Assembly (NCBI GenBank): GCA_014801585.1
Contig: JAAVDX010000010.1
Span: 100,506-164,505, forward strand
Origin: Bacteroides sp.
GTDB taxonomy: Bacteria; Bacteroidota; Bacteroidia; Bacteroidales; Muribaculaceae
Direction of reading: 5' to 3'
Length of the DNA stretch: 64,000 bases
Below the pieces are notes generated by a model, which saw nothing but the letters and a program-made list of their open reading frames with translations, was not told where the DNA came from and made no database searches. Position numbers and translations under genes: made by a program. This document shows positions 43,660 to 52,625 of the stretch, piece by piece (the first letter of the stretch is position 1; every line of letters begins with the position of its first letter).

Positions 43660-44382
43660 TTAGTCGCGGCTGCCGCCGAAGATGCGGAGGAGGAAGAGGA
43701 AGAGGTTGATGAAATCGAGGTAGAGATTCATCGCGCCCATCGTAGCGAGACGGTCAGTCACTCCGGGATCGAGATTTGACTGAGCGAGTCGACGCACCGT
43801 CTGGGTGTCCCATGCGGTGAGACCGACGAAGAGAAGCACTCCGACAATCGATACCACCCATTCCAGCGTGTTGCTGTGAAGGAAGATGTTGACCAGCGAG
43901 AGAATAATCAGTCCGAAGAGAGCCATTATCAGATAAGAGCCGAATTTGGAAAGATCCGTCTTGGTGAAATAGCCGTAGACTGACATTGCTCCGAATGTGC
44001 CCGCGGTAATAAAGAAAGTGTATACGATAGTTCCGAGCTTGTAGACTACGAAGATCGGAGCAATCCATGCTCCCATCAAAGCCGAGAAGAGGCAGAAGCA
44101 TCCCAGAAGGGCACCCTGGCTCATCTTCATCATACGGGCCGGAATAATCCACGCCATAGCGAACATGGCTATCAGCATTACCCAGTATACTACCTTATTG
44201 GCGAAGAAGAACATCATAGCCGCCGGAGAAGAGGCTACACCGAGTGCGCAGAATGCTGAAATCAGCAGACCGATAAACATGCGCACGTATACCTTACGCA
44301 TTACAGCATTAGTCTGCGAGGTGACCGAAGTCTGACTGCCACCGTAGTAAGGGGGCGGAGTCTGAGGGGTCTTGTAATCCAT
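43660..44382 (-). CDS. Bax inhibitor-1/YccA family membrane protein
   Basis: 240 residues with a short Pro/Tyr/Gln-rich cytoplasmic start (TPQTPPPYYGG) and seven hydrophobic helices, e.g. VYVRMFIGLLISAFCALGVA and TFFITAGTFGAMSVYGYF. The motifs GAMSVYGYFT, LTAWDTQTVRRL and LYLDFINLFLFLL are the BI-1 signature; the Asp in AWDTQ is part of the family's pH-sensing pair. Related proteins are Ca2+ leak channels and YccA modulates FtsH. The cellular role here is not known. Single-gene unit. Confidence 0.92.
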   Translation of the reverse strand: MDYKTPQTPPPYYGGSQTSVTSQTNAVMRKVYVRMFIGLLISAFCALGVASSPAAMMFFFANKVVYWVMLIAMFAMAWIIPARMMKMSQGALLGCFCLFSALMGAWIAPIFVVYKLGTIVYTFFITAGTFGAMSVYGYFTKTDLSKFGSYLIMALFGLIILSLVNIFLHSNTLEWVVSIVGVLLFVGLTAWDTQTVRRLAQSNLDPGVTDRLATMGAMNLYLDFINLFLFLLRIFGGSRD

Positions 44383-44530
44383 AATTTAAGAGTTTTGGTT
44401 TTAGAGTTAGTTATTTTTATTTGACAAATTAAGACGCGATAAGTTTAAGTATCTCTTTAAAATAAGTTGATATTATCCGGTACTCCGAGAAATACTTTCT
44501 TATTTTAAATAGTTACTTCTTACATGCGTT

Positions 44531-46312
44531 TTACATGCGTTCGGGCATTTCCATGCCGAGAAGGCTTACGCCGGCACGGAGAGTGCGGGCCACGAGTTGC
44601 GAGAGGTTGAGACGCAGGCATCGCGTAGCGGCGTCTTCCTCTTTCAGGATGGAATAGTCGTGGTAGAACTGATTGTATTCCTTTGCAAGATCGTAGCAAT
44701 AGTTGGCGATTAGGGCCGGGGAGTAACTGCGTCCGGCTTCGGCTACTACAGAGGGGAAGTCGGCAATCTTCTGAATCAGCACCTGCTCTTTCTCATTGGG
44801 CACAGCCTCGGCATAGGAGCAGGATTCGAGTTCTTCGGCGGCACGACGGCATACGCTGCGGATACGCGCGTAGGTGTATTGCAGGAACGGGCCTGTATTG
44901 CCGTTGAAGTCAATCGACTCTTTGGGATTGAAAAGCATATTCTTCTTGGGATCGACCTTAAGAAGGAAATATTTCAATGCACCGAGGCCGACGACGCGGG
45001 CAATTTCGGCAGCCTCCTCTTCCGGCATACCTTCAAAACGGGAAGCGGAGGCCTCGTGGGCATTGGCGATCATTGTGTCCATCAGATCGTCGGCATCCAC
45101 TACCGTACCCTCGCGCGATTTCATCTTTCCTTCGGGGAGTTCTACCATGCCGTAGGAGAAGTGGGTCAGAGATTTGCCCCATTTGAAACCGAGTTTGTCG
45201 AGAAGCAGGCTGAGCACCTGGAAGTGATAGTTCTGCTCATTGCCTACGACGTAGATCATCTTGTCGATGGGATAATCCTGATAACGGAGTTTAGCCGTGC
45301 CGATATCCTGCGTCATGTAGACCGACGTGCCGTCGGAGCGCAGAAGCAGTTTGTGGTCGAGGCCGTCGGGAGTAAGGTCGGCCCATACCGAGCCGTCCTC
45401 CTTCTTATACATTATACCCTTCTCCATGCCGCCGAGCACGAGATCCTTGCCTTCAAGATATGTGTCGGACTCATAATAGATCTTGTCAAAGTCTACGCCG
45501 AGACGCTTATATGTCTCATCGAATCCGGCATATACCCAATCATTCATCATCTTCCATAGAGAGCGAACCTCTTCATCGCCGGCTTCCCAGCGACGGAGCA
45601 TCTCGCGAGCCTCGGCCATGAGCTCCGACTGAGCCTCGGCCTCCTCTTTCGACAGACCTTTTTCATCCATCAGCGCCTTGACCTCATCCTTGAAATGGCG
45701 GTCGAAGAGCACGTAGAAGTCACCGATAAGATGGTCGCCCTTCTTGCCGACGGATTCGGGAGTGGCACCCTGCCCCCACTTTTTCCATGCGAGCATCGAT
45801 TTGCAGATATGGATACCACGATCGTTTACGATATTGGTCTTGACGACCTTCTTGCCGTTGGCCTTGAGAATCTGCGAAAGGGAGTAGCCAAGCAGATTAT
45901 TGCGGACGTGGCCGAGATGGAGCGGTTTGTTGGTGTTGGGAGAGGAGTATTCTACCATTACGAGTTCGGAATCATCCGTCGGGGCAGTGAAACCGAAATT
46001 CTCATCGGCCTGAATCTCATGCAGGAGATTGCGCCAGAATTCCGCGCTTATAGTAAGATTGAGGAATCCCTTAACAGCATTGAAGGCTGCGACGGCTTCC
46101 ACATTCTCCTTCATCCACGCACCGATTTCCTGAGCAGTAGCTTCGGGAGCTTTGCGGGAGGCCTTGAGGAATGGGAACACTACAACAGTCAGATGTCCTT
46201 CGAATTCTTTCTTCGTGGGGGATACCTGCACGCTTTCCGGCTTGATGTCGGCGTCATATAGAGCCTTGACGGCGTCGCTGACACCCTGAGCGATAATCTC
46301 TTCTATCTTCAT
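44531..46312 (-). CDS. argS: Arginine--tRNA ligase
   Basis: 593 residues. N-terminal Add1 domain with KGFLNLTIS, the class I HIGH motif as HLGH at 132-135 (SSPNTNKPLHLGHVRNN), the KMSKS region as GKMKSREGTVVD, and a C-terminal helical anticodon-binding domain ending LRAGVSLLGMEMPERM. It charges tRNA-Arg in the cytoplasm. Its promoter overlaps the end of the addA-like gene (46394-46424), so it can be expressed alone. Confidence 0.97.
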   Translation of the reverse strand: MKIEEIIAQGVSDAVKALYDADIKPESVQVSPTKKEFEGHLTVVVFPFLKASRKAPEATAQEIGAWMKENVEAVAAFNAVKGFLNLTISAEFWRNLLHEIQADENFGFTAPTDDSELVMVEYSSPNTNKPLHLGHVRNNLLGYSLSQILKANGKKVVKTNIVNDRGIHICKSMLAWKKWGQGATPESVGKKGDHLIGDFYVLFDRHFKDEVKALMDEKGLSKEEAEAQSELMAEAREMLRRWEAGDEEVRSLWKMMNDWVYAGFDETYKRLGVDFDKIYYESDTYLEGKDLVLGGMEKGIMYKKEDGSVWADLTPDGLDHKLLLRSDGTSVYMTQDIGTAKLRYQDYPIDKMIYVVGNEQNYHFQVLSLLLDKLGFKWGKSLTHFSYGMVELPEGKMKSREGTVVDADDLMDTMIANAHEASASRFEGMPEEEAAEIARVVGLGALKYFLLKVDPKKNMLFNPKESIDFNGNTGPFLQYTYARIRSVCRRAAEELESCSYAEAVPNEKEQVLIQKIADFPSVVAEAGRSYSPALIANYCYDLAKEYNQFYHDYSILKEEDAATRCLRLNLSQLVARTLRAGVSLLGMEMPERM

Positions 46313-46393
46313 TTTCTATTCTGAAATATTCTGAAATTCAAAATTTACGCTATATTCATCTGCGATAAGCGACTCCTATCGCGAATGAAATTA

Positions 46394-46424
46394 CAAAGAT
46401 ACGAATTTTTCCTTTATTCTCCAA
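46394..46424 (-). promoter_or_regulatory. argS promoter
   Basis: On the minus strand TTG (46424-46422), 20 bp, TATCTTTG (46401-46394). The -33 lies inside the last codons of the upstream helicase gene; the leader is about 75 nt. Confidence 0.72.
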
Positions 46425-49400
46425 CCTTTTCTATCACACCCTCTTTGACATACCACAGATAGCCTTCCACCATCGGGGCCTTTCCGTAGGCTTTCAGACG
46501 GTTCATGTAGCCCCGGACCTGCCGGCGATATGCACTCTTGTTGGTTGTGCCGAATTTATAGTCGATTACGGTCATAGATCCGTCGGAATCGACCAGCACT
46601 CTGTCGGGGCGTTTCATCATTTCTCCACGCTTTAGGAGAGCACGTTCGGTCATTACCCGCTTCGAACCGTCGAACCATCCGCGGTCGGCCACGGAGTCGA
46701 GGGCGTCTTTAAGGACGGGATAATAGAATTCTATCTCGTCGCGCGTGATCATTCCTCTTACTCTTACCTTTTCGAAGGCGCGACGAAGGTCGTCGGCCGT
46801 ATCGACATGCTCAAGCACTGCGTGGAGCATACTTCCCTCGGAGCGGGGATCGCTGCGGTCGTCTTCGGCCGGATCTTCAAATTTCGGGCGCCCTTCCTCC
46901 TGATACTGCAACAGGGGACGGTCGGAGTTGACGAAATATTCATCAATCGAATATTCCTCGTCGGCATTCATTTTGGTCTCGCGATATTTGGCGAGTGATT
47001 CCGCCACGTTCTCAATCGGTTGGCCGTAGGTATAAAGTGTCTCATCGACATTCATTTCGCGAGGGTCAATCACCATCTCATGCTCATATTCCGCTACGTC
47101 GGCAAGATGCTCCTCAAACTTACCGATAATCTCCCGCAGACACTCCCCCATCGAATCAAGCGCAGGCGTTTTTTTCTCCGGCTTCTGAGGGATATAGATA
47201 TAGAGTTCGCTGATCGGGCGCGTCATGGCTACGTATGCCTTATTGAGTTGGTCGGCCCGGTTGAAATATACGGCATTCTCATAGATACGGGCAAACGGAC
47301 TATTGCTGAAGAACGCCGCGTCATCCTTAGTATCACTTAATTGGATAGGCATCATCTTGGGCATACGTTCAGCCATCGGGAAATCCGAGGGGAGTTCGAC
47401 CCATGCCCACTCCTTCTTGAGTTTAAGCGAGAAGTCGAAGTCGGGCAGAATTACGCATTGGAATTCAAGGCCTTTCGATTTATGAATCGTCATTACTGAG
47501 ATGGCATCCGTGCCTTCCGGAGATATCACCGACATACCGCTGCCCGTAGCCTTCCACCATCGGAGGAAAGAGGCTATATCAGCGGGATAGATATCGCAGT
47601 AGTCGAGGACAGCATCCTGGAATGCGGCGAGGTAAAGCGCCTGTTCATGGCGCAGATCGTCGGGCACAAATGTCTCGGCAATAGCCTCTACAAGCGAGGG
47701 GAGGGTGACGGCCTGCATATCAGCAAGGAGAGCAGACATAAGAGACTGGTCGAGATCTTCATTGAGAAAAGTCTCAATCCGCTGCTGGAGAGGCAACTCG
47801 GGATGGCGGAGTGAGAAATAGCGGAAATGAGCTGCCACATCAAGCCAATTGATACGAGAAGAGCGGGAGGTCTCCCCTGTCTCACTGAATTTTCCCTCCA
47901 TGCCGTTCTGAATCATCTGGAGGCAGTTGACAATTATCCCGACAGCCTTTGACGAACCTAAGGTAAGGGAATCTTCACTGACAAATTCCAACGGCGGGAG
48001 ACCGCGACGTTCGAGGTTATGATCAGTGAGATACGCAATCAGTTGGGTTGCGGTAGCCTTCTTGTTGGTCAGAATGGCTATTTCACGCTGCATGTAGCCG
48101 CGTTCGAGCAGAGTATCAATACGATCGGCGATTCGCTTAAGAAGTTCGGGAGGGAGCGCATCTCGATCCTCATCCTCTCCGGCTGTCTTATCATAGATTT
48201 CGATACTGACATATCCGTTTTCGTCGGATTTTCGGGGCAACTGCACGGTGTTGCCGTAGAGATTCTCCAATCCTCCGCCGAGAGTCTGCGTCAGACTGCG
48301 GAAGAAGAAATTATTGAATTTCACTATTCTCCGCGAACTTCTCCAGTTGGCATTCTCATCAATCGAGTAGCCGCGCGGGTCGAGACGAGGAAACTCCGCA
48401 GGCACTTTCTCCGTGATAAGCGTAGGATCGGCACTGCGGAAACGATAGATACTCTGCTTTGCATCGCCGATTATAAGATTCTCGTGGTCGTGGCTCTCAC
48501 TTTCGCGCAGGAGCGGAAGGAAGTTTTCCCATTGTAGCCGGGATGTATCCTGAAACTCATCGATTAGGAAATGACGGAAGCGCGAACCATATCTCTCATA
48601 GATAAAGGGGACATCATCGTCGGAAATGATGCGACGGAGCATGGTGTTGGTGTCGGAGAGCTTCATCGTGCCGGTCTCAAGCAGAAACTGTTCGGTGCGG
48701 ACGAGCAGGTCATGCATCAGTCCGACTCTCGGAAAGGCGCTGCGGATTCGTTTCCAGATCTGATATTGCGCCCCGTTGCGTACGGCCGACCACTCATCAT
48801 AGGCCGCTCTAAGCTGATTCATAGCGTCGGCGAGCGGCTGAGCCTCGACGGACCATGCCCTTTTCTGAGCAGCTTTAACTTTGGAACTAAAGATATTCGA
48901 CGTAGTCCATTCAGCATCCTTGGTGTTTGGGATTTTGTAATCCTCGTCGGGATTGGCATTGCGGGCAGTCAGTCGATAGAGCTGTCCGGGAGTTACATTG
49001 CCTTTATATATATACTCTGCCATCGGGGCATCCGTAAGTTGCGACGCGGCATCGATTACGTCATGGGCTGCGCTGCTTAATTTGCCGAATGATTCGCAGA
49101 GCCGACCGTCGAAATATTCCCATACCTCATCAAATACCTCTTCGAGATTCCCGCCTTTATCGAAATACTCCGTCAGTTGCTTGCGGGCCTTCTTATTGGC
49201 CTCATGGTCGAGATCCCCGGCAATATCCCTAAACTGATTGAAGAGCGCACCACTCTTCACCCCTTTTGCTTCTTCACGAGTGAAGATATTCCATTTACGC
49301 TCACCTTTCTCTATGGCCTGCGAAACGAAATAGCGCACCCAGCGCTCAGTGGCTTTCGACAATCGGCCGACGCTTAGATCCTCAATCATGTTGAGCACAA

Positions 49401-49881
49401 CCTGCCGGGTGATGTAACCCGTATCAATGATTAGCTCATAGCCATCGGGGAGTTCGGCTTCGTAGGCAAAAGTGCGGAGAATCGCCTGAAAAAAGGAATC
49501 GATGGTCATGACGTTGAAGTCAGAGAAAGAATAAAGCAACTGTCGGAGCGCAATGCGGCAGGCATAGCTTATTTCTTCGGGCTTAACGCCGAGTTCCTTG
49601 CAGAAATCGGAGAGATAATCAGTCTTTTCCGGATGAGCAGGGTCGACATGAAACGCGAGGTCATTGAGTTTGACCATGATGCGCTTTTTCATCTCATCGG
49701 TGGCCTTATTGGTAAAAGTCACGGCAAGGATATGGCTGACGGCGTCGCGCAGTTCGGCATCAGTGCGGAGACGCGGTTGAGAGGCTCCTTCATCCTTGAT
49801 TGTGATGAGAAGGCGAATGAATTTCTTTGTAAGGGTATAGGTCTTGCCGGAACCGGCCGACGCACGTTGAAGTGTAAGCAA
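46414..49881 (-). CDS. AddA/RecB-like UvrD-family helicase-nuclease
   Basis: 1155 residues. UvrD helicase motifs: Walker A ASAGSGKTY (7-15), LAVTFTNKATDEM (Ia), LIDEFQDTSRLQWENF (II), GDAKQSIYRFRSADP (III), VMTIHKSKGLEFQCV (V) and NKAYVAMTRP (VI). A PD-(D/E)xK nuclease closes the protein: GSMLHAVLEH and VIDYKFGT. It belongs to the AddA/RecB group that processes double-strand breaks. In many Bacteroidales an AddB-like gene is next to it; here the upstream neighbour is SUI1 (58 bp away) and no AddB is in the window. Confidence 0.9.
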   Translation of the reverse strand: MLTLQRASAGSGKTYTLTKKFIRLLITIKDEGASQPRLRTDAELRDAVSHILAVTFTNKATDEMKKRIMVKLNDLAFHVDPAHPEKTDYLSDFCKELGVKPEEISYACRIALRQLLYSFSDFNVMTIDSFFQAILRTFAYEAELPDGYELIIDTGYITRQVVLNMIEDLSVGRLSKATERWVRYFVSQAIEKGERKWNIFTREEAKGVKSGALFNQFRDIAGDLDHEANKKARKQLTEYFDKGGNLEEVFDEVWEYFDGRLCESFGKLSSAAHDVIDAASQLTDAPMAEYIYKGNVTPGQLYRLTARNANPDEDYKIPNTKDAEWTTSNIFSSKVKAAQKRAWSVEAQPLADAMNQLRAAYDEWSAVRNGAQYQIWKRIRSAFPRVGLMHDLLVRTEQFLLETGTMKLSDTNTMLRRIISDDDVPFIYERYGSRFRHFLIDEFQDTSRLQWENFLPLLRESESHDHENLIIGDAKQSIYRFRSADPTLITEKVPAEFPRLDPRGYSIDENANWRSSRRIVKFNNFFFRSLTQTLGGGLENLYGNTVQLPRKSDENGYVSIEIYDKTAGEDEDRDALPPELLKRIADRIDTLLERGYMQREIAILTNKKATATQLIAYLTDHNLERRGLPPLEFVSEDSLTLGSSKAVGIIVNCLQMIQNGMEGKFSETGETSRSSRINWLDVAAHFRYFSLRHPELPLQQRIETFLNEDLDQSLMSALLADMQAVTLPSLVEAIAETFVPDDLRHEQALYLAAFQDAVLDYCDIYPADIASFLRWWKATGSGMSVISPEGTDAISVMTIHKSKGLEFQCVILPDFDFSLKLKKEWAWVELPSDFPMAERMPKMMPIQLSDTKDDAAFFSNSPFARIYENAVYFNRADQLNKAYVAMTRPISELYIYIPQKPEKKTPALDSMGECLREIIGKFEEHLADVAEYEHEMVIDPREMNVDETLYTYGQPIENVAESLAKYRETKMNADEEYSIDEYFVNSDRPLLQYQEEGRPKFEDPAEDDRSDPRSEGSMLHAVLEHVDTADDLRRAFEKVRVRGMITRDEIEFYYPVLKDALDSVADRGWFDGSKRVMTERALLKRGEMMKRPDRVLVDSDGSMTVIDYKFGTTNKSAYRRQVRGYMNRLKAYGKAPMVEGYLWYVKEGVIEKVGE

Positions 49882-49939
49882 TGGGATATTCCGGGGATTA
49901 AAAGTTAGGGAATAAAGGTTGGAGATTAAAGGTCAAGGA

Positions 49940-50272
49940 TCAGCGGGGCCAATTTTCGGTCAGCACTTTACGAGCCTGTTCGCGGCGGTCGCCCTGAAGA
50001 AGAATCTCACCACCGCGCGACGAACCTCCACAACCTAATTTCTTTTTGAGCATCGAGGCTATGTCGGCAATCTCATCGTCGGACATATCACCAAATCCGG
50101 CGATAATTGTAGCGGGTTTGCCTGCCCGGCCTTTCTTTTCATAAAAAAACTGCAACTTCGGCATTTTACGGGGCTTAGCTTGAGTCGCAGATTCCTCAAG
50201 GGATGCGGCATCCTCTTCAGGCAGCTCCTCACCACCGCGCAATGCAGCTAAAGCGTCTTTCCAATCTTCCAT
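49940..50272 (-). CDS. Translation initiation factor SUI1/YciH family
   Basis: 110 residues. An acidic N-terminus (EELPEEDAASLEES) precedes the SUI1 fold: FFYEKKGRAGKPATIIAG, IADIASMLKKKLGCGGSS and GGEILLQGDRREQARKVL, with the family's GCGGS turn. Bacterial YciH is an eIF1 homologue that can affect start-codon selection; its role in Bacteroidota is not known. It precedes the addA-like gene by 58 bp on the same strand. Three 13-bp repeats lie upstream. Confidence 0.9.
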   Translation of the reverse strand: MEDWKDALAALRGGEELPEEDAASLEESATQAKPRKMPKLQFFYEKKGRAGKPATIIAGFGDMSDDEIADIASMLKKKLGCGGSSRGGEILLQGDRREQARKVLTENWPR

Positions 50273-50293
50273 TTTGTCAGAGAATCACAGAGG

Positions 50294-50344
50294 GTCTATA
50301 AGATAAACAAAGGGTTTATAAGATAATAAGAGTCTATACGATAA
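50294..50344. repeat. Three spaced 13-bp repeats upstream of SUI1
   Basis: GTCTATAAGATAA (50294-50306), GTTTATAAGATAA (50314-50326) and GTCTATACGATAA (50332-50344) occur at 20- and 18-bp steps, about two helical turns, in the upstream region of SUI1. The spacing suits binding of a repeated protein on one face of the DNA. Confidence 0.65.
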
Positions 50345-50386
50345 TTATAGTTGGGAGCATCCGAAGATGCGGATCAAGCATAATTT

Positions 50387-50440
50387 GGCCGCACCCGGCT
50401 CTCCGCTCCCCGACGAGGGAGGAGAGTGACGGATGCGGCC
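50387..50440. terminator. Imperfect hairpin downstream of hup
   Basis: GGCCGCA (50387-50393) pairs with TGCGGCC (50434-50440); inside, CTCTC and CTCCC pair with GGGAG and GAGAG. No U-tract follows on the minus strand, so it is a transcript-end stem of uncertain strength. Confidence 0.5.
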
Positions 50441-50487
50441 ATGCGTTTCTGATTACTCAGGCGCCGCAGACCGGCGCAGAAAATTCT

Positions 50488-50751
50488 TTACTTGCCGAGA
50501 GTGTCAGCAGGTTTGAACTTGCAGACCTTGCGGGCTGCGATAGTGATTTTTTCTTTTGTACGGGGGTTGATACCGGTGCGTTCGGGCTTTTCGACCATGC
50601 TGAATGTGCCGAAGCCGATGAGCTGCACCTTATCATCGTTGACGAGAGCCTGAGCGATTGATTCGAGAGTCGCGTCAAGAGCGGCTTTGGCGTCTACTTT
50701 GTTGAGGTTGGCCTTAGCGGCGATTTCATTAATAAGATCTGTCTTGTTCAT
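50488..50751 (-). CDS. hup: HU family DNA-binding protein
   Basis: 87 residues: MNKTDLINEIAAKANLNKVD, the dimerisation helices, then GFGTFSMVEKPERTGINPRT with the DNA-bending arm and Pro at its tip, and a C-terminal helix. A classic HU. It compacts and bends DNA as a dimer. Monocistronic, from a consensus promoter ~180 bp upstream, so the transcript has a long leader of about 170 nt. Confidence 0.95.
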   Translation of the reverse strand: MNKTDLINEIAAKANLNKVDAKAALDATLESIAQALVNDDKVQLIGFGTFSMVEKPERTGINPRTKEKITIAARKVCKFKPADTLGK

Positions 50752-51151
50752 AATAAAAATATGTGATTATTTCTGTTTTCGGGTTATATATGTATTTCTT
50801 AATGATAAGGCCATCAAGCCCTGAAAAGGGCGCGGAATCTTCCGGTTTCGGGGTCAGTAGAATAGCACTTATCACTATTATAACCATCCGGCCGACCTAA
50901 AAGTTATGCCTGAACTACCTTAGCAAGGGCAAATTTAATGATAATTATAAGATTTTCAAATAAAAAAGAACATTTTTTTGTAATCAATGGTGATTTTCTC
51001 CAAATTTTCGACATCGCAATCCCTCACTGAGCGGGGATTTTAACATTTGTTGAGGGTTTCGGAGGATTGTCTATCCCTTTTTACTCCGCGGTCGGGATTT
51101 TTTTTATAATTTTGCAAACTGAAGTATTCAAAAAAGTTTTTCAGATACAGA
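50752..51151. other. Divergent promoter region between hup and the rhomboid genes
   Basis: 400 bp without a gene. It holds the hup promoter (50931-50960, minus) and a -7 box TAATTTTG at 51107-51114 (plus) that probably serves the rhomboid pair, without a -33. An inverted or repeated structure is not evident in the hup leader (50752-50925). Confidence 0.65.
50931..50960 (-). promoter_or_regulatory. hup promoter
   Basis: On the minus strand TTG (50960-50958), 19 bp, TAAATTTG (50938-50931), within the accepted spacing range. Initiation near 50925. Confidence 0.7.
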
Positions 51152-51913
51152 ATGAGCAATACCCGTATGCCGGCGTGGCTGGAACAGATCCCTCCCGTCA
51201 CCCGCAATCTTCTTATAATAAATGTCCTTATCTGGCTCGTAGAGTTTTGCTCGGGCCGGTTTGGCGAGACACTTATCAATACTCTCGGTCTGCATTTCTG
51301 GGGCGCGGATAAGTTTAATCCGGTGCAGATACTGACCTATATGTTTCTCCACGACAACCATACGATTCTTCATATTGCATTCAATATGTTTACCCTTTGG
51401 ATGTTCGGCAGAATCCTGGAGCGCGTATGGGGAAGCCGGCGCTTCATAGTGTTCTATTTCGTCTGCGGAATCGGAGCGGCACTTGTGCAGGAGTGTGTAT
51501 GGCAAATGACGTGGCATCAGGAATACATTGACGGGATAGCCGCGCTCAACGGCCTTACTCCGGAAGCAATGGCTGACGCTGTAGCGCGGAATCAGTCGTA
51601 CTTCCAATCAGGATTAGAGGGGATGAAGAATGCACTGGTGACGGTAGGCGCGTCGGGTGCAATTTTCGGACTTCTGCTCGGATTTGCGTTTGTCTTCCCT
51701 GACATGCCGATGTATCTCTTCTTCATTCCGGTGCCCATAAAGGCTAAATATATGGTGATCGGCTACGGCATAATGGAGTTTTTCCTCGGAGTCAGCGGGC
51801 GACAGGCCTCAGTGGCTCATTTCGCTCATCTGGGCGGACTGATCTTCGGCCTGATTCTACTCCTCTACTGGCGCCATAAAGGCACTCTCCGGGGCAATAA
51901 TTTCTTCTATTAA
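51152..51913 (+). CDS. Rhomboid family intramembrane serine protease
   Basis: 253 residues, six or more hydrophobic helices. Catalytic Ser168 in TVGASGAIFG and His226 in AHFAHLGG; His74 and Asn78 in LHIAFNM shape the oxyanion hole. A soluble insert rich in helix formers (about 118-162) separates two membrane helices and is longer than in GlpG. It cuts transmembrane substrates within the membrane; substrates are unknown. A second rhomboid gene starts 6 bp after the stop, the usual Bacteroidales pair. Confidence 0.93.
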   Translation: MSNTRMPAWLEQIPPVTRNLLIINVLIWLVEFCSGRFGETLINTLGLHFWGADKFNPVQILTYMFLHDNHTILHIAFNMFTLWMFGRILERVWGSRRFIVFYFVCGIGAALVQECVWQMTWHQEYIDGIAALNGLTPEAMADAVARNQSYFQSGLEGMKNALVTVGASGAIFGLLLGFAFVFPDMPMYLFFIPVPIKAKYMVIGYGIMEFFLGVSGRQASVAHFAHLGGLIFGLILLLYWRHKGTLRGNNFFY

Positions 51914-51919
51914 ACCAGA

Positions 51920-52534
51920 ATGTCAATCACCTTGATCGACGATAAGACTCTATTCCGCACGTCGGCTCAACACCGGGGTCGGATAGTGTTGAGCGGGCTG
52001 ATTCTGCTCAACTGCGTTCTATTCATCGCCGGACTGATCTGGCCGGGACTGCGGGAGGCGCTGATGCTTCATTCACCGGCCCTTCCTACTGCACCGCTCA
52101 CTACGGCATTTCTCAACTGGAGAGCTATGGCGAGCTACACGCTGGTTCATGCCGGGCCGACGCATCTCTTTTTCAACATGCTCTTCCTATGGATAATAGG
52201 GAATGACATAATCCGACGTCGCGGACTGCGCCGTATGCTATTGTATTATATAGCGGGAGCCGTAGCGGGAGGTCTGGGGTTTCTGACTGTCTCAGCCTTT
52301 ATTCCGGCCTGGACACTGACGTCGCTTTGCGGTGCGTCGGCAGCGATTCTCGGACTCTGTGGCGCCGAACTGCGCGGAGCCAAGCGCTTTCAGGACTGCA
52401 ACAAGGCTGAACGCAGGATTCGACTGATTGTATGGCTTGCAATCGGAGTAAGCCTGCTGGGCAGTCTTTCACTCCCGGCTCTCGCGACACATATCTGCGG
52501 CCTGGCAACCGGCCTGGCAATCGCCAAATGGTAG
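51920..52534 (+). CDS. Second, divergent rhomboid family protease
   Basis: 204 residues with about six membrane helices. Ser140 lies in LCGASAAILG (GASA in place of the usual GxSG) and His191 in ATHICGLATG; His82 and Asn86 in THLFFNM are also present. All elements of the dyad are retained, so it may be active in spite of the altered motif. It follows the first rhomboid after 6 bp and is probably co-transcribed. The C-terminus stops right after the last helix. Confidence 0.85.
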   Translation: MSITLIDDKTLFRTSAQHRGRIVLSGLILLNCVLFIAGLIWPGLREALMLHSPALPTAPLTTAFLNWRAMASYTLVHAGPTHLFFNMLFLWIIGNDIIRRRGLRRMLLYYIAGAVAGGLGFLTVSAFIPAWTLTSLCGASAAILGLCGAELRGAKRFQDCNKAERRIRLIVWLAIGVSLLGSLSLPALATHICGLATGLAIAKW

Positions 52535-52625
52535 ATAATTACGGATATAACAAGCCGGAGCCACCGGCGTCTTAACTAACTCCAACCTAAATGCGGCCAA
52601 CCGGCCCTTAAAACACTTAACCCAA

